This document shows, piece after piece, positions 1 through 7,563 of a stretch of 64,000 nucleotides of DNA. Every line of letters begins with the position of its first letter. Positions within the stretch are counted from its first letter, which is position 1. The DNA comes from Pseudomonas syringae. GTDB lineage: Bacteria > Pseudomonadota > Gammaproteobacteria > Pseudomonadales > Pseudomonadaceae. The notes under the pieces are model-generated. The model saw only the letters and a list, made by a program, of their open reading frames with translations. It ran no database searches and was not told where the DNA came from. Location: contig NZ_WKEQ01000025.1 of assembly GCF_021605415.1 (NCBI RefSeq), positions 1-64,000 of the forward strand, given 5' to 3'. The translations under genes and the position numbers were made by a program.

Positions 1-61
1 TGGTTAGAGCACCACCTTGACATGGTGGGGGTCGTTGGTTCGAGTCCAATCGCGCCTACCA
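1..61 (+). tRNA. tRNA-Val(GAC), 3' part (5' end lies before the window)
   Basis: The anticodon stem CCACC/GGTGG encloses the loop TTGACAT, giving anticodon GAC. A TTCGAGT T-loop arm, the acceptor strand CGCGCCT and an encoded ACCA end follow. The first bases of the tRNA are outside the window. The gene is the integration site of the prophage to its right: everything from base 13 onward is repeated at 26295, so the present 3' half was probably supplied by the element. Confidence 0.93.
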
Positions 62-96
62 AACAAAATCCGCTCTGCTGGGCGGTCTAGAGGGGT
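13..96 (+). repeat. attL direct repeat of prophage 1
   Basis: Bases 13-96 are identical to 26295-26378 (constant offset 26282). The copy covers the tRNA-Val anticodon arm through CCA and the 35 bases that follow, up to the first bases of the terminator stem. Base 12 (c) differs from 26294 (t), and base 97 (c) differs from 26379 (t). Confidence 0.93.
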
Positions 97-120
97 CACC
101 GGAAACGGTGACCCCTTTTT
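93..120 (+). terminator. Rho-independent terminator of tRNA-Val
   Basis: The hairpin GGGGTCACC-GGAAAC-type loop-GGTGACCCC is followed by a T run. The equivalent stem at 26375-26402 has GTTACC/GGTAAC, so both sides of the stem changed together. Confidence 0.85.
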
Positions 121-131
121 GCTTTCTGCAA

Positions 132-163
132 TTTGCAAAACTTTTGCAAAACTTTTGCAAAAC
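132..163. repeat. Three tandem TTTGCAAAAC repeats (candidate integrase arm sites)
   Basis: TTTGCAAAAC occurs at 132-141, 143-152 and 154-163, an exact 11-bp period, between the tRNA terminator and the integrase stop codon. The other prophage has three GCGCAAAAC copies with the same period in the same place. Short phased repeats beside att sites are typical arm-type binding sites of tyrosine recombinases. That role is an inference. Confidence 0.6.
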
Positions 164-170
164 TCCCACC

Positions 171-1307
171 TCAGAACGCCAATCCGGCGCCCACCTCGAC
201 GTACTCAATCGTCTTGTCCCCATGCCCCTCCTGGTAATGCTTCGTCATCTTCTCATCAGCGTGGCCCATCAGCGCCTGGATGTAATCCATCGGGAAATTC
301 TGCTGCTCGTACAGCCATGCTCCTAAAGCGCGGATCTCGTGAAAAGTGGGGCGCTCACCGGCCGGCACCTGGTCATAGGCGTGCGCTGCGTCGCGCGCTT
401 TGCTGAACTCCTTGGTCAGATAGTCCGGTGTTACTGACGTCCAGTGATCCTTGGCGTCGATCTGCTCCCGGCGGCGGGCCTTCGGTTTGTAGTGGATAAG
501 GTAAGGCGAAGCCAGCGGCGACCGCAGGCACTCGCCGACAACTTCGCGCAGCGCAGCACCCATGGTAATTTTCAGGTGAACCGGGTTTTCATAGCCCTGC
601 GTCTTGCCCGGCGAAACCGTCAGCGTGTTTTTATCCATGTCCGCCGCCGTCTTCAACCAGGTCACGATGTCCTCCCGGCGCTGAAGGCTGGCCAGTGCCA
701 GACGGATCGCGCGCTTTAGCCATGGCGGCGTTGTCGCGGCGTCGATGATCGTCTTCAATCCTTCAAGCGTGTGCCGCTGGCGCTTCTTCTCCGCTTCCTT
801 CTTCACCAGCGTCAACTCGGCGTTGTTCCGCTCGGCCAAGCCTTTGGCAACTGCGAAGGCGAAGAGCTGCACCCACAGGCCCCGGTGCTTTGTGTACGCG
901 TTGTTGCTGAACTGGTCGAGGTATTCGGCCATGGCCAACACGTCCATCTGCCCGATCAGTCGGTCGCCCAAATCCTGCCGGTACCGCTCGAGCTTGAACT
1001 TGATCTCCTCCAGCGTGCGGGCGGCGTAGCCCTTGTCCACCAGCCATTCATCCGTGAAGCGCTGCACCAGATTGCTGACCGTCGGCAGCCTGTCGCCGGT
1101 GAGCAGGGTGAGCAGGGCGCCGTCATCAACGACCAGCGCCGCCAGCTTGAGGTTGGCCGCCCGCGCCAGCTTGATTGCCTCCTCCAATGGGCGGTTGATG
1201 CTGGTCATCAAGCCCGTGATTGGGTTCCGGTACCGCCAGTACTTCCCGTTCGGGTAGAGGTTCGGCGGCAGCTTTCTGTTCTTCAGCGTGCGCGGCCGGG
1301 CAGCCAT
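171..1307 (-). CDS. int: Tyrosine-type site-specific integrase of prophage 1
   Basis: This 378-aa tyrosine recombinase would integrate and excise the element at tRNA-Val. The N-terminal 60 residues look like an arm-binding domain, and a core-binding SAM-like domain lies around 75-165. The catalytic residues are visible: Arg in LQRRED near 210, HEIR at 323-326, GH at 348-349 and the nucleophile Tyr in KHYQ near 358. The stop lies just right of the three 11-bp repeats. The start overlaps the stop of the excisionase-like gene by one base, so the two are probably translationally coupled. The length is normal for the family and no lesion is visible. Confidence 0.93.
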   Translation of the reverse strand: MAARPRTLKNRKLPPNLYPNGKYWRYRNPITGLMTSINRPLEEAIKLARAANLKLAALVVDDGALLTLLTGDRLPTVSNLVQRFTDEWLVDKGYAARTLEEIKFKLERYRQDLGDRLIGQMDVLAMAEYLDQFSNNAYTKHRGLWVQLFAFAVAKGLAERNNAELTLVKKEAEKKRQRHTLEGLKTIIDAATTPPWLKRAIRLALASLQRREDIVTWLKTAADMDKNTLTVSPGKTQGYENPVHLKITMGAALREVVGECLRSPLASPYLIHYKPKARRREQIDAKDHWTSVTPDYLTKEFSKARDAAHAYDQVPAGERPTFHEIRALGAWLYEQQNFPMDYIQALMGHADEKMTKHYQEGHGDKTIEYVEVGAGLAF

Positions 1308-1540
1308 CAGCCTACCTCCATCATCTGAGCCAGCAGCGGGTCACTCGAACCCATGACTGCTGCCTGCACGTCGACGAAATACATCCCGCCTTTTATCTCA
1401 CCCACCACTTCGCCTTCCTCAATCCATTTTTTCAACTGCTGCAGACTCGGCTTACCGCCGGCGTACCGGAGCTTCCTGTATTCGCCCGCCTCCATGAGGC
1501 GCGGCAACTTGACCGTAATTTGGGCCAGAACTTTTGCCAT
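1307..1540 (-). CDS. Small excisionase-like DNA-binding protein
   Basis: This 77-aa protein directly precedes int in the leftward operon. It contains the pattern SLQQLKKWIEEGEVVGEIKGG followed by YFVDVQAA, which resembles the winged-helix fold of phage Xis/AlpA proteins that bend DNA at att sites. The start was chosen at MAKVLAQ because the ORF upstream of it has no phage-like sequence. Its last base overlaps the int start codon. Its counterpart in prophage 2 (50039-50251) has the same position and the same kind of ending (GKLWYVDWTAF). The function is inferred from position and pattern. Confidence 0.7.
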   Translation of the reverse strand: MAKVLAQITVKLPRLMEAGEYRKLRYAGGKPSLQQLKKWIEEGEVVGEIKGGMYFVDVQAAVMGSSDPLLAQMMEVG

Positions 1541-1586
1541 TGTGATGCTCCATGCCGCGCGTGGCGGCAGAAGGTGGTGATGGGGG

Positions 1587-2021
1587 TTATTCGTCGTCAT
1601 CCGGATCGAGGTCGTCATCCCCGTCATGGCTGACGCTGATCGGCAGTTTGCCGAGGCGCGCCACGGCCAGCGAAAGCCCAAGACGCAGACCTTTTGCCAT
1701 GTCCTCTGTCAGCAGAAGTTCAACTGGGTCGCTGGTGCCGAGCTGGATCGACACGCCTTCTTTCGCGTTGTCGGTGATGATTTGCAGTTGATCCACTTGC
1801 CGCTTATGCCAAGTCAGAAGAGCCTCTACCATCTCGCCGACGTCCTGCGGGGCGTTCACCGATCCTTCCAAGGCGCTGGTGACCAGCTTTTGCAGTTCCG
1901 CCTTTTCCTCTTCGGCGCATTCGAGCTGATCGTCTGCTGCGAACGGGCCGCCAACCATCGACCAGCTACTGGCGAACACCTGGGCTTGATCCATGATGGC
2001 TTTGATATTTTTGTCAGACAT
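1587..2021 (-). CDS. Hypothetical phage protein, acidic C-terminus
   Basis: The gene encodes 144 aa starting at MSDKNIK. It has no recognised domain. A central stretch (VGEMVEALLTWHKRQVDQLQ) looks helical, and the protein ends in a run of Asp and Glu (DGDDDLDPDDDE), which is common in phage early proteins that bind or mimic nucleic acid. It sits in the leftward early operon between the methyltransferase and excisionase-like genes. The longer open frame upstream overlaps the methyltransferase in another frame and was not used. The gene is likely real; its function is unknown. Confidence 0.6.
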   Translation of the reverse strand: MSDKNIKAIMDQAQVFASSWSMVGGPFAADDQLECAEEEKAELQKLVTSALEGSVNAPQDVGEMVEALLTWHKRQVDQLQIITDNAKEGVSIQLGTSDPVELLLTEDMAKGLRLGLSLAVARLGKLPISVSHDGDDDLDPDDDE

Positions 2022-2088
2022 ACGAATTCTCCGCCGCCGTTCACCGGCAGGCTGTTGAGTTGGGGGAGGGGTTATTGCGGTGATCGGC

Positions 2089-2595
2089 TCAGGCTGCGAT
2101 TCGCGGAACCAGAACGCCGAGATCCGCCAGGCTTCGAAGCGCGATCGCGCATTCGTCGCCGAAGGCAAACATTGCACTGCCAGCTCCTGAGCGGCCTTTC
2201 TTGTGGCTGTTCTCGTGACCGGGCACAAAGGCGATTCGCCCTCTGACCAGCAAGGTCGCCGATGCGTTGGCCATCGCGTCCTGGAACCACTCCGCATCCG
2301 TTCGGCTGAACACCAGCGCGATGCCGTCACCGTGGGCAATCAGTCGCCGCATCCAGAAGCCCGTATCAGGCCCGTAAGGAGGATTCATCCAAACCCGACC
2401 CGACCATTCCTTCGACAGACCGTCATCGAAGACTGTGTACTTCATCTTTGCAGGTACCGCCGTCACATGTTCATGCGGGCTGGATGGGTCGAGGTCGAAC
2501 TGCAAGCCGAGTCGTTCGAAGATCCACGCGGGCGTGTACCACTCGACGCTCTTGTGCTTCGGCGGTGCCTCGCGGGCACCGATCATTCCGCTCAT
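2089..2595 (-). CDS. Phage DNA N6-adenine methyltransferase (Dam-like)
   Basis: This 168-aa protein fits the phage Dam family (Pfam DNA N-6-adenine-methyltransferase). The opening KSVEWYTPAWIFERLG and QFDLDPSS correspond to the SAM-binding part. The catalytic NPPY motif is present in VWMNPPYGPD at about residue 73. It would methylate adenine in phage DNA, probably for protection from host restriction. The chosen ATG overlaps the TGA of a 17-codon mini-ORF by one base, and a GTG one codon upstream is an alternative. In prophage 2 the same slot holds a different methyltransferase. Confidence 0.85.
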   Translation of the reverse strand: MSGMIGAREAPPKHKSVEWYTPAWIFERLGLQFDLDPSSPHEHVTAVPAKMKYTVFDDGLSKEWSGRVWMNPPYGPDTGFWMRRLIAHGDGIALVFSRTDAEWFQDAMANASATLLVRGRIAFVPGHENSHKKGRSGAGSAMFAFGDECAIALRSLADLGVLVPRIAA

Positions 2596-2648
2596 CACCG
2601 CGGCCCCTTGTAGCAGTACACGTAGGCGAACCAGGCGAGGGCGATCAT
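2595..2648 (-). CDS. 17-aa hydrophobic mini-ORF, conserved in both prophages
   Basis: The ORF encodes MIALAWFAYVYCYKGPR. Its start ATGA overlaps the stop of the upstream gene and its TGATG overlaps the start of the methyltransferase. The copy in prophage 2 (51740-51793) differs only in two residues (RL for GP) and has the same overlaps at both ends, although the flanking genes differ. The first 14 residues could form a short membrane helix. It may be a small membrane peptide or only a translational coupler. Confidence 0.5.
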   Translation of the reverse strand: MIALAWFAYVYCYKGPR

Positions 2649-2833
2649 GGTGTCACCTTGATGTCGACTTCGTCATGGATCCACTCGATATCCAGCAGGT
2701 CGTCGTCATCGATCTGCGCCCCGCGCAAATCATCACTGGCCAGCAGTTCCTCGACGTCGTCATCTGACGCGTCCTCAATAACCTTGCGAAAGTTGACGAC
2801 CGCTTTCCCGGTCAAAACGATTGTTTTGCTCAT
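2645..2833 (-). CDS. Small acidic hypothetical protein
   Basis: This 62-aa protein is rich in Asp and Glu (DDDVEELLASDD, IDDDDLLDIEW). There is no known domain. It ends in KVTP with its TGA inside ATGA, the start of the mini-ORF; the upstream neighbour of the mini-ORF in prophage 2 also ends in VTP. It belongs to the tightly packed leftward early operon, four bases after the next gene upstream. An acidic inhibitor or DNA mimic is possible but unsupported. Confidence 0.55.
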   Translation of the reverse strand: MSKTIVLTGKAVVNFRKVIEDASDDDVEELLASDDLRGAQIDDDDLLDIEWIHDEVDIKVTP

Positions 2834-2837
2834 GGGA

Positions 2838-3149
2838 TCACTCCGTACCCATCAGGTAGGTGGGTTCAGTTGCCTCTGCGAGCCAGTCTCGAAGGCACCC
2901 GCATTCGGCGTGCGGCGGATCTTCGTCAATCCACTGCATATCGAGCGTCTTGTCGCTGGTCAGCTCCACATCCCAATCCGCATATTCCGCCGGATCGTCG
3001 CCGTTCATTTCAGCGAGGACGCGACGCGCCTCGTCTTCGCTTGTAGCGGCAACCCAGTCTTGATCGCCGACGCTGTAGCAGCGCAGATCGGGTCGAGCCG
3101 GCTGGCTGCCGTCGAGTTCGAATGCTTGAGCTTGGTTTTCTTCAGGCAT
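2838..3149 (-). CDS. Hypothetical phage protein (103 aa)
   Basis: The protein begins MPEENQAQAFEL and includes RCYSVGDQDWVAATSEDEARRVLAEM, a pattern seen in small phage proteins of unknown function in which a residue-rich strand is followed by an EARRVL helix. Its closing HAECGCLRDWL has two Cys. The promoter region upstream (3150-3318) is shared with prophage 2 and is divergent with the 98-aa gene at 3319. It is probably the first gene of this sub-operon. The function is unknown. Confidence 0.6.
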   Translation of the reverse strand: MPEENQAQAFELDGSQPARPDLRCYSVGDQDWVAATSEDEARRVLAEMNGDDPAEYADWDVELTSDKTLDMQWIDEDPPHAECGCLRDWLAEATEPTYLMGTE

Positions 3150-3162
3150 GACTTCGTCCTTG

Positions 3163-3176
3163 CCGCTATAGCGGCT
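3163..3176. promoter_or_regulatory. 14-bp perfect palindrome in the divergent intergenic region
   Basis: GCCGCTATAGCGGC lies between the diverging genes at 3149 and 3319. Prophage 2 has the same region (52400-52562), with GCCGCTATAGCGAC, so the symmetry is one base short there. It could be an operator or part of a leftward promoter; nothing in the sequence decides this. Confidence 0.35.
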
Positions 3177-3318
3177 AAAAGATGTACAAGGGAATTGGAA
3201 CCGTACAGCTATTGAGACCAGCCGTCCGTAACCGCATCGGCGCCGTTGCGCTTCATTCGATCGGGTCTATCTTTGGGGGTATTCTTAGCCCCTATCAAGG
3301 AACAGGCAGGAGGGCAAT

Positions 3319-3615
3319 ATGAGGCTTCGCGGCGACATCTTCTGGGCTTGGGCAGATCCCGAGATCCACAACCGAACACATGATGAAACTCTCAATAATG
3401 GGACTCACATCGACGTGCAGGTCAGGCTATCGCGCACGGGCGAAACTCAAATGTTCATCGGTGTTTATGCTGCCGATGGCATGGCGTTGCATGAAGAAAC
3501 CGTTGACCCAACCCCGGGGGAATCGATGACTAGGGCTTTGGCGTGGGGCGTAGGTCGAGCTCGTCAGTTGGCTACTGCTGGAAGTGCGAGTCGTAAGTCG
3601 GTGTCCTCGAAATAG
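3319..3615 (+). CDS. 98-aa conserved prophage protein
   Basis: This rightward gene stands alone in a leftward operon and has the Shine-Dalgarno AGGAGGG before the ATG. The protein reads as a single small beta-rich domain (THIDVQVRLSR, ETQMFIGVYAADGMALHEET). It ends in GVGRARQLATAG and a basic Ser-rich tail. A near-identical copy is in prophage 2 at 52563-52859, with only a handful of changes. Conservation of both the gene and its upstream region suggests cargo moved as a unit. The function is unknown. Confidence 0.7.
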   Translation: MRLRGDIFWAWADPEIHNRTHDETLNNGTHIDVQVRLSRTGETQMFIGVYAADGMALHEETVDPTPGESMTRALAWGVGRARQLATAGSASRKSVSSK

Positions 3616-3637
3616 CGGCTGACTTTGAAGGGGAGGG

Positions 3638-4327
3638 TTACAGTGAGGGGATGCGGCTGGAGCGCTTGCGAAACTCGTAAACCATGCTGCGAAGATCCAC
3701 CAAGGACTCCTGCAGGTCGTTGCGTGCGGAGTCGATTGCTTCGAATAGCTCATCTTCGCCGTCGTCGCCGCCTTCATCGACGGCCAGCAGAGCCAGTCCG
3801 TATGCCTGGAATTTTGCCAGCACGTCATCGGCTGACTTGGCCATGTATTCAGCATGCTCAACGGCGTAGTCGTGGGGTGAGCGATCAGCCTGAGATCCGC
3901 AAAGGTCATCAATCCGCTGATCCGCTGCGTTCAGGCGCAGCTGCAGGGCGTCACGCTCGGCGGTGAATCGCGCAACCTCGTCCGTAGCGGGGTGGGTGTA
4001 TAGCAAAAACTCGCCGCCAGTCGTCCGGCGTTCATCAAGCCATCCGGCGCGGACGAAGGACACAGCGTACTCTCCGTGCCCATCCCACAGCTTTTCAGCC
4101 TCCAGCTTCATCACCGGCTGTGAATCTTCAGGCGCTGCGGGGGCGGAGCCGAGCATGGCGGCCCAGCACAGTTTCGCGCGGAACGCCGCTTGCTGGCAGC
4201 CGCTCATCTCTTGGTACTGCTCCCAGACTTCCTCATCGGTGAAGCACTCGTTTGGTTCCGACTCGAAACCGTTTATCACCATGGTTTCGGTCGGCTCGAC
4301 CGGCACCAGTTTCCATTGTGCGCTCAT
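3638..4327 (-). CDS. Hypothetical phage protein with coiled-coil region (229 aa)
   Basis: The N-terminus MSAQWKLVPVEPTETMVINGFE and the following PNECFTDEEVWEQYQEMSGCQQAAFRAKLCWAAML resemble a widespread phage family that starts KLVPVEPT.EM and ends in a WAAML helix. Residues 115-150 (FTAERDALQLRLNAADQRIDDL) look like a coiled coil. The stop of this gene's upstream neighbour (DUF4406) overlaps its start at 4324-4327. The role is unknown, but the gene model is solid because of the operon overlap. Confidence 0.7.
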   Translation of the reverse strand: MSAQWKLVPVEPTETMVINGFESEPNECFTDEEVWEQYQEMSGCQQAAFRAKLCWAAMLGSAPAAPEDSQPVMKLEAEKLWDGHGEYAVSFVRAGWLDERRTTGGEFLLYTHPATDEVARFTAERDALQLRLNAADQRIDDLCGSQADRSPHDYAVEHAEYMAKSADDVLAKFQAYGLALLAVDEGGDDGEDELFEAIDSARNDLQESLVDLRSMVYEFRKRSSRIPSL

Positions 4328-4827
4328 CCTGCAATCTCCATCGATACCAGATCATGGGCATTCACAACCTTCATGCCGAGCTCGCGGGCAATGTGCACTT
4401 CGAGCCGGGCTCCTTTCGAGTTCTCCCAGCCGGGCAGCACCGCGACCTGGCCGCACAGGCCCAGCCGGGTCAGGTCATAGGCCATGTAGTCAGCCCAGTC
4501 TGCATCGTCGACAACGCCGTGCTCGGCAGGATTTTCGACAACGTAGCCCCGGGTGCGCAGCTCGGCGGCTATCTTGTTGAAGGCGGGAAAATTGAAGTCT
4601 TCGAAGCCGGTCATGGGGCCGGCCAGGTACAGGCGGTTGGCGCGGATGGGAGCTAGCGTTACGCACCCTTTGGCCAATTGCGTGCCGCGATTCAGGCCCA
4701 TCGCGTAAGCCGAGTCCTGAAACACAATCAACTCCTCTGAGAAGCGATCGATTTTGTCGACGTAGCGCTGGTGCAGCCGCTCGATGGCGTGTTGATCATC
4801 TGGATGGTTTCGGTTTTCTGTGGGCAT
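4324..4827 (-). CDS. DUF4406 (deoxyribosyltransferase-like) protein
   Basis: The protein has 167 aa. Its C-terminal 105 residues carry LYLAGPMTGFEDFNFPAFNK, NPAEHG and LPGWENSKGA..E, the signature of DUF4406. That family is structurally related to nucleoside 2-deoxyribosyltransferases and is common in phages. The N-terminal about 60 residues (helical, IERLHQRYVDKIDRFSEEL) are not shared with the prophage 2 homologue at 53338, whose C-terminal part is nearly identical. The swapped N-terminus suggests recombination inside the gene. Nucleotide metabolism is a guess from the fold. Confidence 0.75.
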   Translation of the reverse strand: MPTENRNHPDDQHAIERLHQRYVDKIDRFSEELIVFQDSAYAMGLNRGTQLAKGCVTLAPIRANRLYLAGPMTGFEDFNFPAFNKIAAELRTRGYVVENPAEHGVVDDADWADYMAYDLTRLGLCGQVAVLPGWENSKGARLEVHIARELGMKVVNAHDLVSMEIAG

Positions 4828-4896
4828 GGGGCGTCCTATGCCGGGGCATGCCCAGGCGGTGGCTTTTCTTGAGGTTTTGAACTATTTGTTGTTGGC

Positions 4897-4911
4897 CCGG
4901 CATGTAGCCGG
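4897..4911 (+). promoter_or_regulatory. Leader hairpin CCGGC-N5-GCCGG upstream of a cargo gene
   Basis: CCGGC-ATGTA-GCCGG lies four bases before the Shine-Dalgarno AAGGAG of the gene at 4927. The same 5-bp stem with a 5-nt variable loop precedes three other rightward genes in the two prophages (6305, 55279, 56067). Confidence 0.6.
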
Positions 4912-4926
4912 ATCAAGGAGAAATCT

Positions 4927-5295
4927 GTGGATGCTGCAGTGGCAGGTCTCATCGGCGTGGCGATCGGCGGCCTGAGCTCATTGGGCGCTGTTTGGATACA
5001 GGCGCATTACCAAACTAGGAGAGAGCGTGCAAAAGCGGTGCTGGATTTCGCCATCCGCCACAGAAGTGAGGCGTTTGAGTACGCAGACAAAATTGAAGGC
5101 CAAAGTGCAATTGCACCGCTGGCAGTCCATGTGCACTATCAACAGGGTCTATTGAACTTGATTGAATCGAACGCGATTACAACCGACTCTTTGGAAAAGC
5201 TGCATCGCGAAAATGAGTTGGTGTACATGTCTATCGTTGAGTCGGATCAGGCAAGATCATCTACTAGAGTTGAACAGCAACGAAATCGTGGTTAG
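4927..5295 (+). CDS. Small membrane-anchored hypothetical protein
   Basis: The protein has 122 aa with a GTG start, chosen because AAGGAG lies six bases upstream and the nearby ATG is out of frame. One N-terminal membrane helix (VAGLIGVAIGGLSSLGAVWIQ) is followed by a basic stretch (TRRERAK) and a soluble helical domain, so it is probably anchored in the inner membrane facing the cytoplasm. It is a rightward single gene with a conserved leader hairpin inside a leftward operon, the pattern of a lysogeny-expressed moron. The function is unknown. Confidence 0.65.
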   Translation: MDAAVAGLIGVAIGGLSSLGAVWIQAHYQTRRERAKAVLDFAIRHRSEAFEYADKIEGQSAIAPLAVHVHYQQGLLNLIESNAITTDSLEKLHRENELVYMSIVESDQARSSTRVEQQRNRG

Positions 5296-5326
5296 GGGGT
5301 TACATTGGCGTGGCGATTGTTGGCGC

Positions 5327-6250
5327 TTATAAGGCTGCTTTTAGTGCCTCAATGATTCGCTGACCTGCAAGTGGCGGGACGGCGTTCCCGGTCATGTGCA
5401 TCGTCAGCTTATGGTTGTCCGGGCGGAGTGTGTCTTTCGGGAAGGACTGAGCGGCCATCGCCTCGTCAGCGCTGATCATTCGCATCATGTCGCCGTCGAC
5501 GACTGCCCAGCGATCTAGAGTGGTGATGGTGCCGATCGGGCGATCCAGACTACGACCAGTGAGGCCGCTGCCTGAGCCGTAATAGGGCATCACAAACCTT
5601 TCGCCGAAACGCTCGCGGCCATTCTTCACACGAGTCAGCGTCGATGCGGCGCGGCCCGGCTTATTGATCGCTGACCACTTGCCAGCGTTGAAGTCGATTA
5701 TCTCCCGGGCGGGCACGTGCTGGTAGCGGGGCAGTTGCAGGTGTAGCGGCGCTTTGCTGCGCGAGCAGACTATGAACAAGCGTACGCGGTGCTGCGGGAC
5801 GCCCAGGTCGGCACAGTCCACAATATGCGGGGCCAGGGAGTAACCGAGCCGCTGCATCGCATCAGCCCAAGTCGGGTACAGAATCCAGTCCATGAACTCC
5901 GGTACGTTCTCGATCACTGCGAACTCCGGCCGGTTGACCTCCGCGTTCTGCACCGGCGCCCAAGCTGTCGAGCGAGAGTTGTCGTGCTGAGGGTTGCCGG
6001 CAGACTTGCCGCGGGCCTTCGTATGCCCTTGACAACAGGGCGAGGCAAGCATCACATCGTGCTTCGGCACATCCGCCCAGTTCGCCTGGTGCAGATCCTG
6101 GCAAGCGTGGATCGTGTCCGGGTTGTTGCGGGTATGCCACTCGACCGCTTCGGGCCAGTGGTTTGCTGCCCAGAGAACGTTCAGACCGGCATTGCGGCCG
6201 CCCTTTGTCCATCCGCCAAAACCGGCAAATAAATCAACTGCTGTGAACAT
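5327..6250 (-). CDS. DNA cytosine-5 methyltransferase
   Basis: The protein has 307 aa, the normal length for a compact C5-methyltransferase. The motifs in order are DLFAGFGGW (SAM binding, near 6), SPCCQGH near 70-76 with the catalytic Cys (the usual PPCQ is PCCQ here), ENV near 114, QHRVRLF near 153 and GNAVPP near 293. It would transfer a methyl group to cytosine in a specific DNA site, probably to protect phage DNA. No endonuclease partner is adjacent. Prophage 2 has a close homologue broken by a frameshift (54303-55224). Confidence 0.92.
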   Translation of the reverse strand: MFTAVDLFAGFGGWTKGGRNAGLNVLWAANHWPEAVEWHTRNNPDTIHACQDLHQANWADVPKHDVMLASPCCQGHTKARGKSAGNPQHDNSRSTAWAPVQNAEVNRPEFAVIENVPEFMDWILYPTWADAMQRLGYSLAPHIVDCADLGVPQHRVRLFIVCSRSKAPLHLQLPRYQHVPAREIIDFNAGKWSAINKPGRAASTLTRVKNGRERFGERFVMPYYGSGSGLTGRSLDRPIGTITTLDRWAVVDGDMMRMISADEAMAAQSFPKDTLRPDNHKLTMHMTGNAVPPLAGQRIIEALKAAL

Positions 6251-6304
6251 ATGGGATCCTCGCCGGCTGGCGTTATTCGTAGAAGTGGGGTATTTGTGAT
6301 GGGC

Positions 6305-6319
6305 CCGGCATGGAGCCGG
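6305..6319 (+). promoter_or_regulatory. Leader hairpin CCGGC-N5-GCCGG
   Basis: CCGGC-ATGGA-GCCGG directly abuts the Shine-Dalgarno AAGGAG of the gene at 6332. Upstream, GAAGTGGGGTATT is shared with the hairpin cassette at 55279 and is a candidate promoter. Confidence 0.6.
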
Positions 6320-6331
6320 AAGGAGCTGAAG

Positions 6332-6985
6332 ATGGCTAGAAAGTTGGGGTTTTGGGGGATTTCAGGAACGAGTGTTTATGTAGTAATAATATTGACGACC
6401 GTAGCATTTAAGTTTGAAAGTTTTTTAAATCTTAAATTGAATGAACTGGGGGATTTTCTTGCAGGGGCGCTGGGGCCAATTGCTTTGCTATGGCTGGTTC
6501 TAGGATTCTTTCAGCAAGGGAGGGAGTTAAAATTAAGTACGGACGCTTTGCAGCTTCAGGCTCAGGAGTTAAAAAACTCCGTTGAACAGCAAGCTGAAAT
6601 GACAAGGATTCAAACCGTAAATTTGGCAAATCAAGATCGGCTACTGCAGCCACTTTTCGAAATAAAACATTTGGAAAAATATCACTGGGAAGGTGATTTT
6701 TACGAGCGGTTTCAAATCACCAATAGTGGTGGATATTGCGACTGCGTTGCGATAGCACTGATGGTTGATGATTCGGAAAATATCTGTGTGGAAGTCGAAC
6801 CAATGAACCGGGGTACGGATCGGACTTTTTCTGTGGAAAGCTACATTGGGCGTGCAGAGTTTCATGTTTCGTATAGAGCGATCAATGATGCTCAAGGCTG
6901 TCGGATCTTCGATCTGGATAAATGGTATGGGGAGGACGATGGCGAAGAGGGACTGACTGCTCGTCAGCGCCCTCAAGCTCTTTAA
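6332..6985 (+). CDS. Two-TM membrane protein with LNELGDFLAG motif (prophage cargo)
   Basis: The protein has 217 aa; the start was chosen at MARKLGF, six bases after AAGGAG. Two membrane helices lie near residues 7-27 and 44-62. The second is in the conserved LNELGDFLAG..GPIALLWLVLG, followed by a coiled coil (QQGRELKLSTDALQLQAQELKNSVEQQ) and a C-terminal beta-rich domain. The prophage 2 gene at 56762 has the same plan, conserved in the second helix and coiled coil but not in the C-terminal domain. Its AT content is clearly higher than that of its neighbours, which suggests separate acquisition. A phage-exclusion or sensing role is only a guess. Confidence 0.75.
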   Translation: MARKLGFWGISGTSVYVVIILTTVAFKFESFLNLKLNELGDFLAGALGPIALLWLVLGFFQQGRELKLSTDALQLQAQELKNSVEQQAEMTRIQTVNLANQDRLLQPLFEIKHLEKYHWEGDFYERFQITNSGGYCDCVAIALMVDDSENICVEVEPMNRGTDRTFSVESYIGRAEFHVSYRAINDAQGCRIFDLDKWYGEDDGEEGLTARQRPQAL

Positions 6986-7060
6986 GCCAGTTCATTTCAT
7001 TGTTGAAGCGAAGAGGTAGATATTGACCGGGCAGGAATGCCTTAGCCGATATTGATTGTT

Positions 7061-7252
7061 TCAGAAACTCGGCTTAGCAAGGGTTTGGAACTTGGAGGAA
7101 AAGTAGTGCTGCCGAAGTTCTATTTCGCCGCTGCTTTCTCTGAACGTTCCGCGTTGCTCTTGGCCATGGCCTACCTCTTCAATACCGCTGGCGGGCAAGT
7201 CCAGCCAGGTCTGTTTGCGGCGCCGTTGCACCTGGTTGCTGAGACGCTTCAT
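7061..7252 (-). CDS. Small coupled ORF, N-terminal half conserved in prophage 2
   Basis: The ATG overlaps the TGA of the upstream gene (ATGA). The first 26 codons match the prophage 2 ORF at 57612-57707 (pattern RRKQTWLDLPASGIEEV), where the ORF is only 31 codons long. The codons for GIEEV contain GAAGAGGT, the Shine-Dalgarno sequence of the next, truncated gene. The last 35 codons have no match and may be non-native extension. Coding status is moderately supported by conservation of this frame. Confidence 0.4.
   Translation of the reverse strand: MKRLSNQVQRRRKQTWLDLPASGIEEVGHGQEQRGTFRESSGEIELRQHYFSSKFQTLAKPSF
7120..7167 (-). pseudogene. Truncated start of the 56252-type gene (15 codons)
   Basis: GAAGAGGTAGGCC precedes an ATG exactly as at 56611. 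The 15 codons end in EKAAAK and then a TAG, where the intact prophage 2 gene continues EKAAAKDAALG. This looks like a relic left after deletion or substitution. An equally short relic with the same leader occurs at about 57630. Confidence 0.4.
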
Positions 7253-7563
7253 TTGGCCGAGGCGAACTTGAAGCCGTTCTCTTTGGCGATGAGCTCGATT
7301 CGCTTTTGCCGGATCCGGGTCTGCGTTGCTGCTGCACTCGACGTGATGCCTGTTGCGGCCAGCGCTTTGAGCATGGGTGCAAGCTTGTCGCGTTCGGCGC
7401 GGAGTCGTTCGCTTTGGGCGCTCGCGCCGGAGAAGCTGCTTTCACCGCTGACGCCAGAGGCGATCTTCTGCACGGCGTTGCCGGCGCCGAATAAGGCATC
7501 CAGTTGCTGGTTCAGGTTGGCGATGATGCTGTCCCGCGGATGGGGCTGTGGAACGCCGATCAT
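7249..7563 (-). CDS. Hypothetical phage protein, helical (104 aa)
   Basis: The start overlaps the stop of the next upstream gene (ATGA at 7560-7563) and the stop overlaps the small ORF at 7252, so it is a central member of a coupled operon. The protein has a predicted helical run SAQSERLRAERDKLAPMLKAL and a basic segment TQTRIRQKRIELIAKENGFKF. No known domain is recognised. The prophage 2 gene in the same slot (57704) is unrelated. Confidence 0.6.
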   Translation of the reverse strand: MIGVPQPHPRDSIIANLNQQLDALFGAGNAVQKIASGVSGESSFSGASAQSERLRAERDKLAPMLKALAATGITSSAAATQTRIRQKRIELIAKENGFKFASAK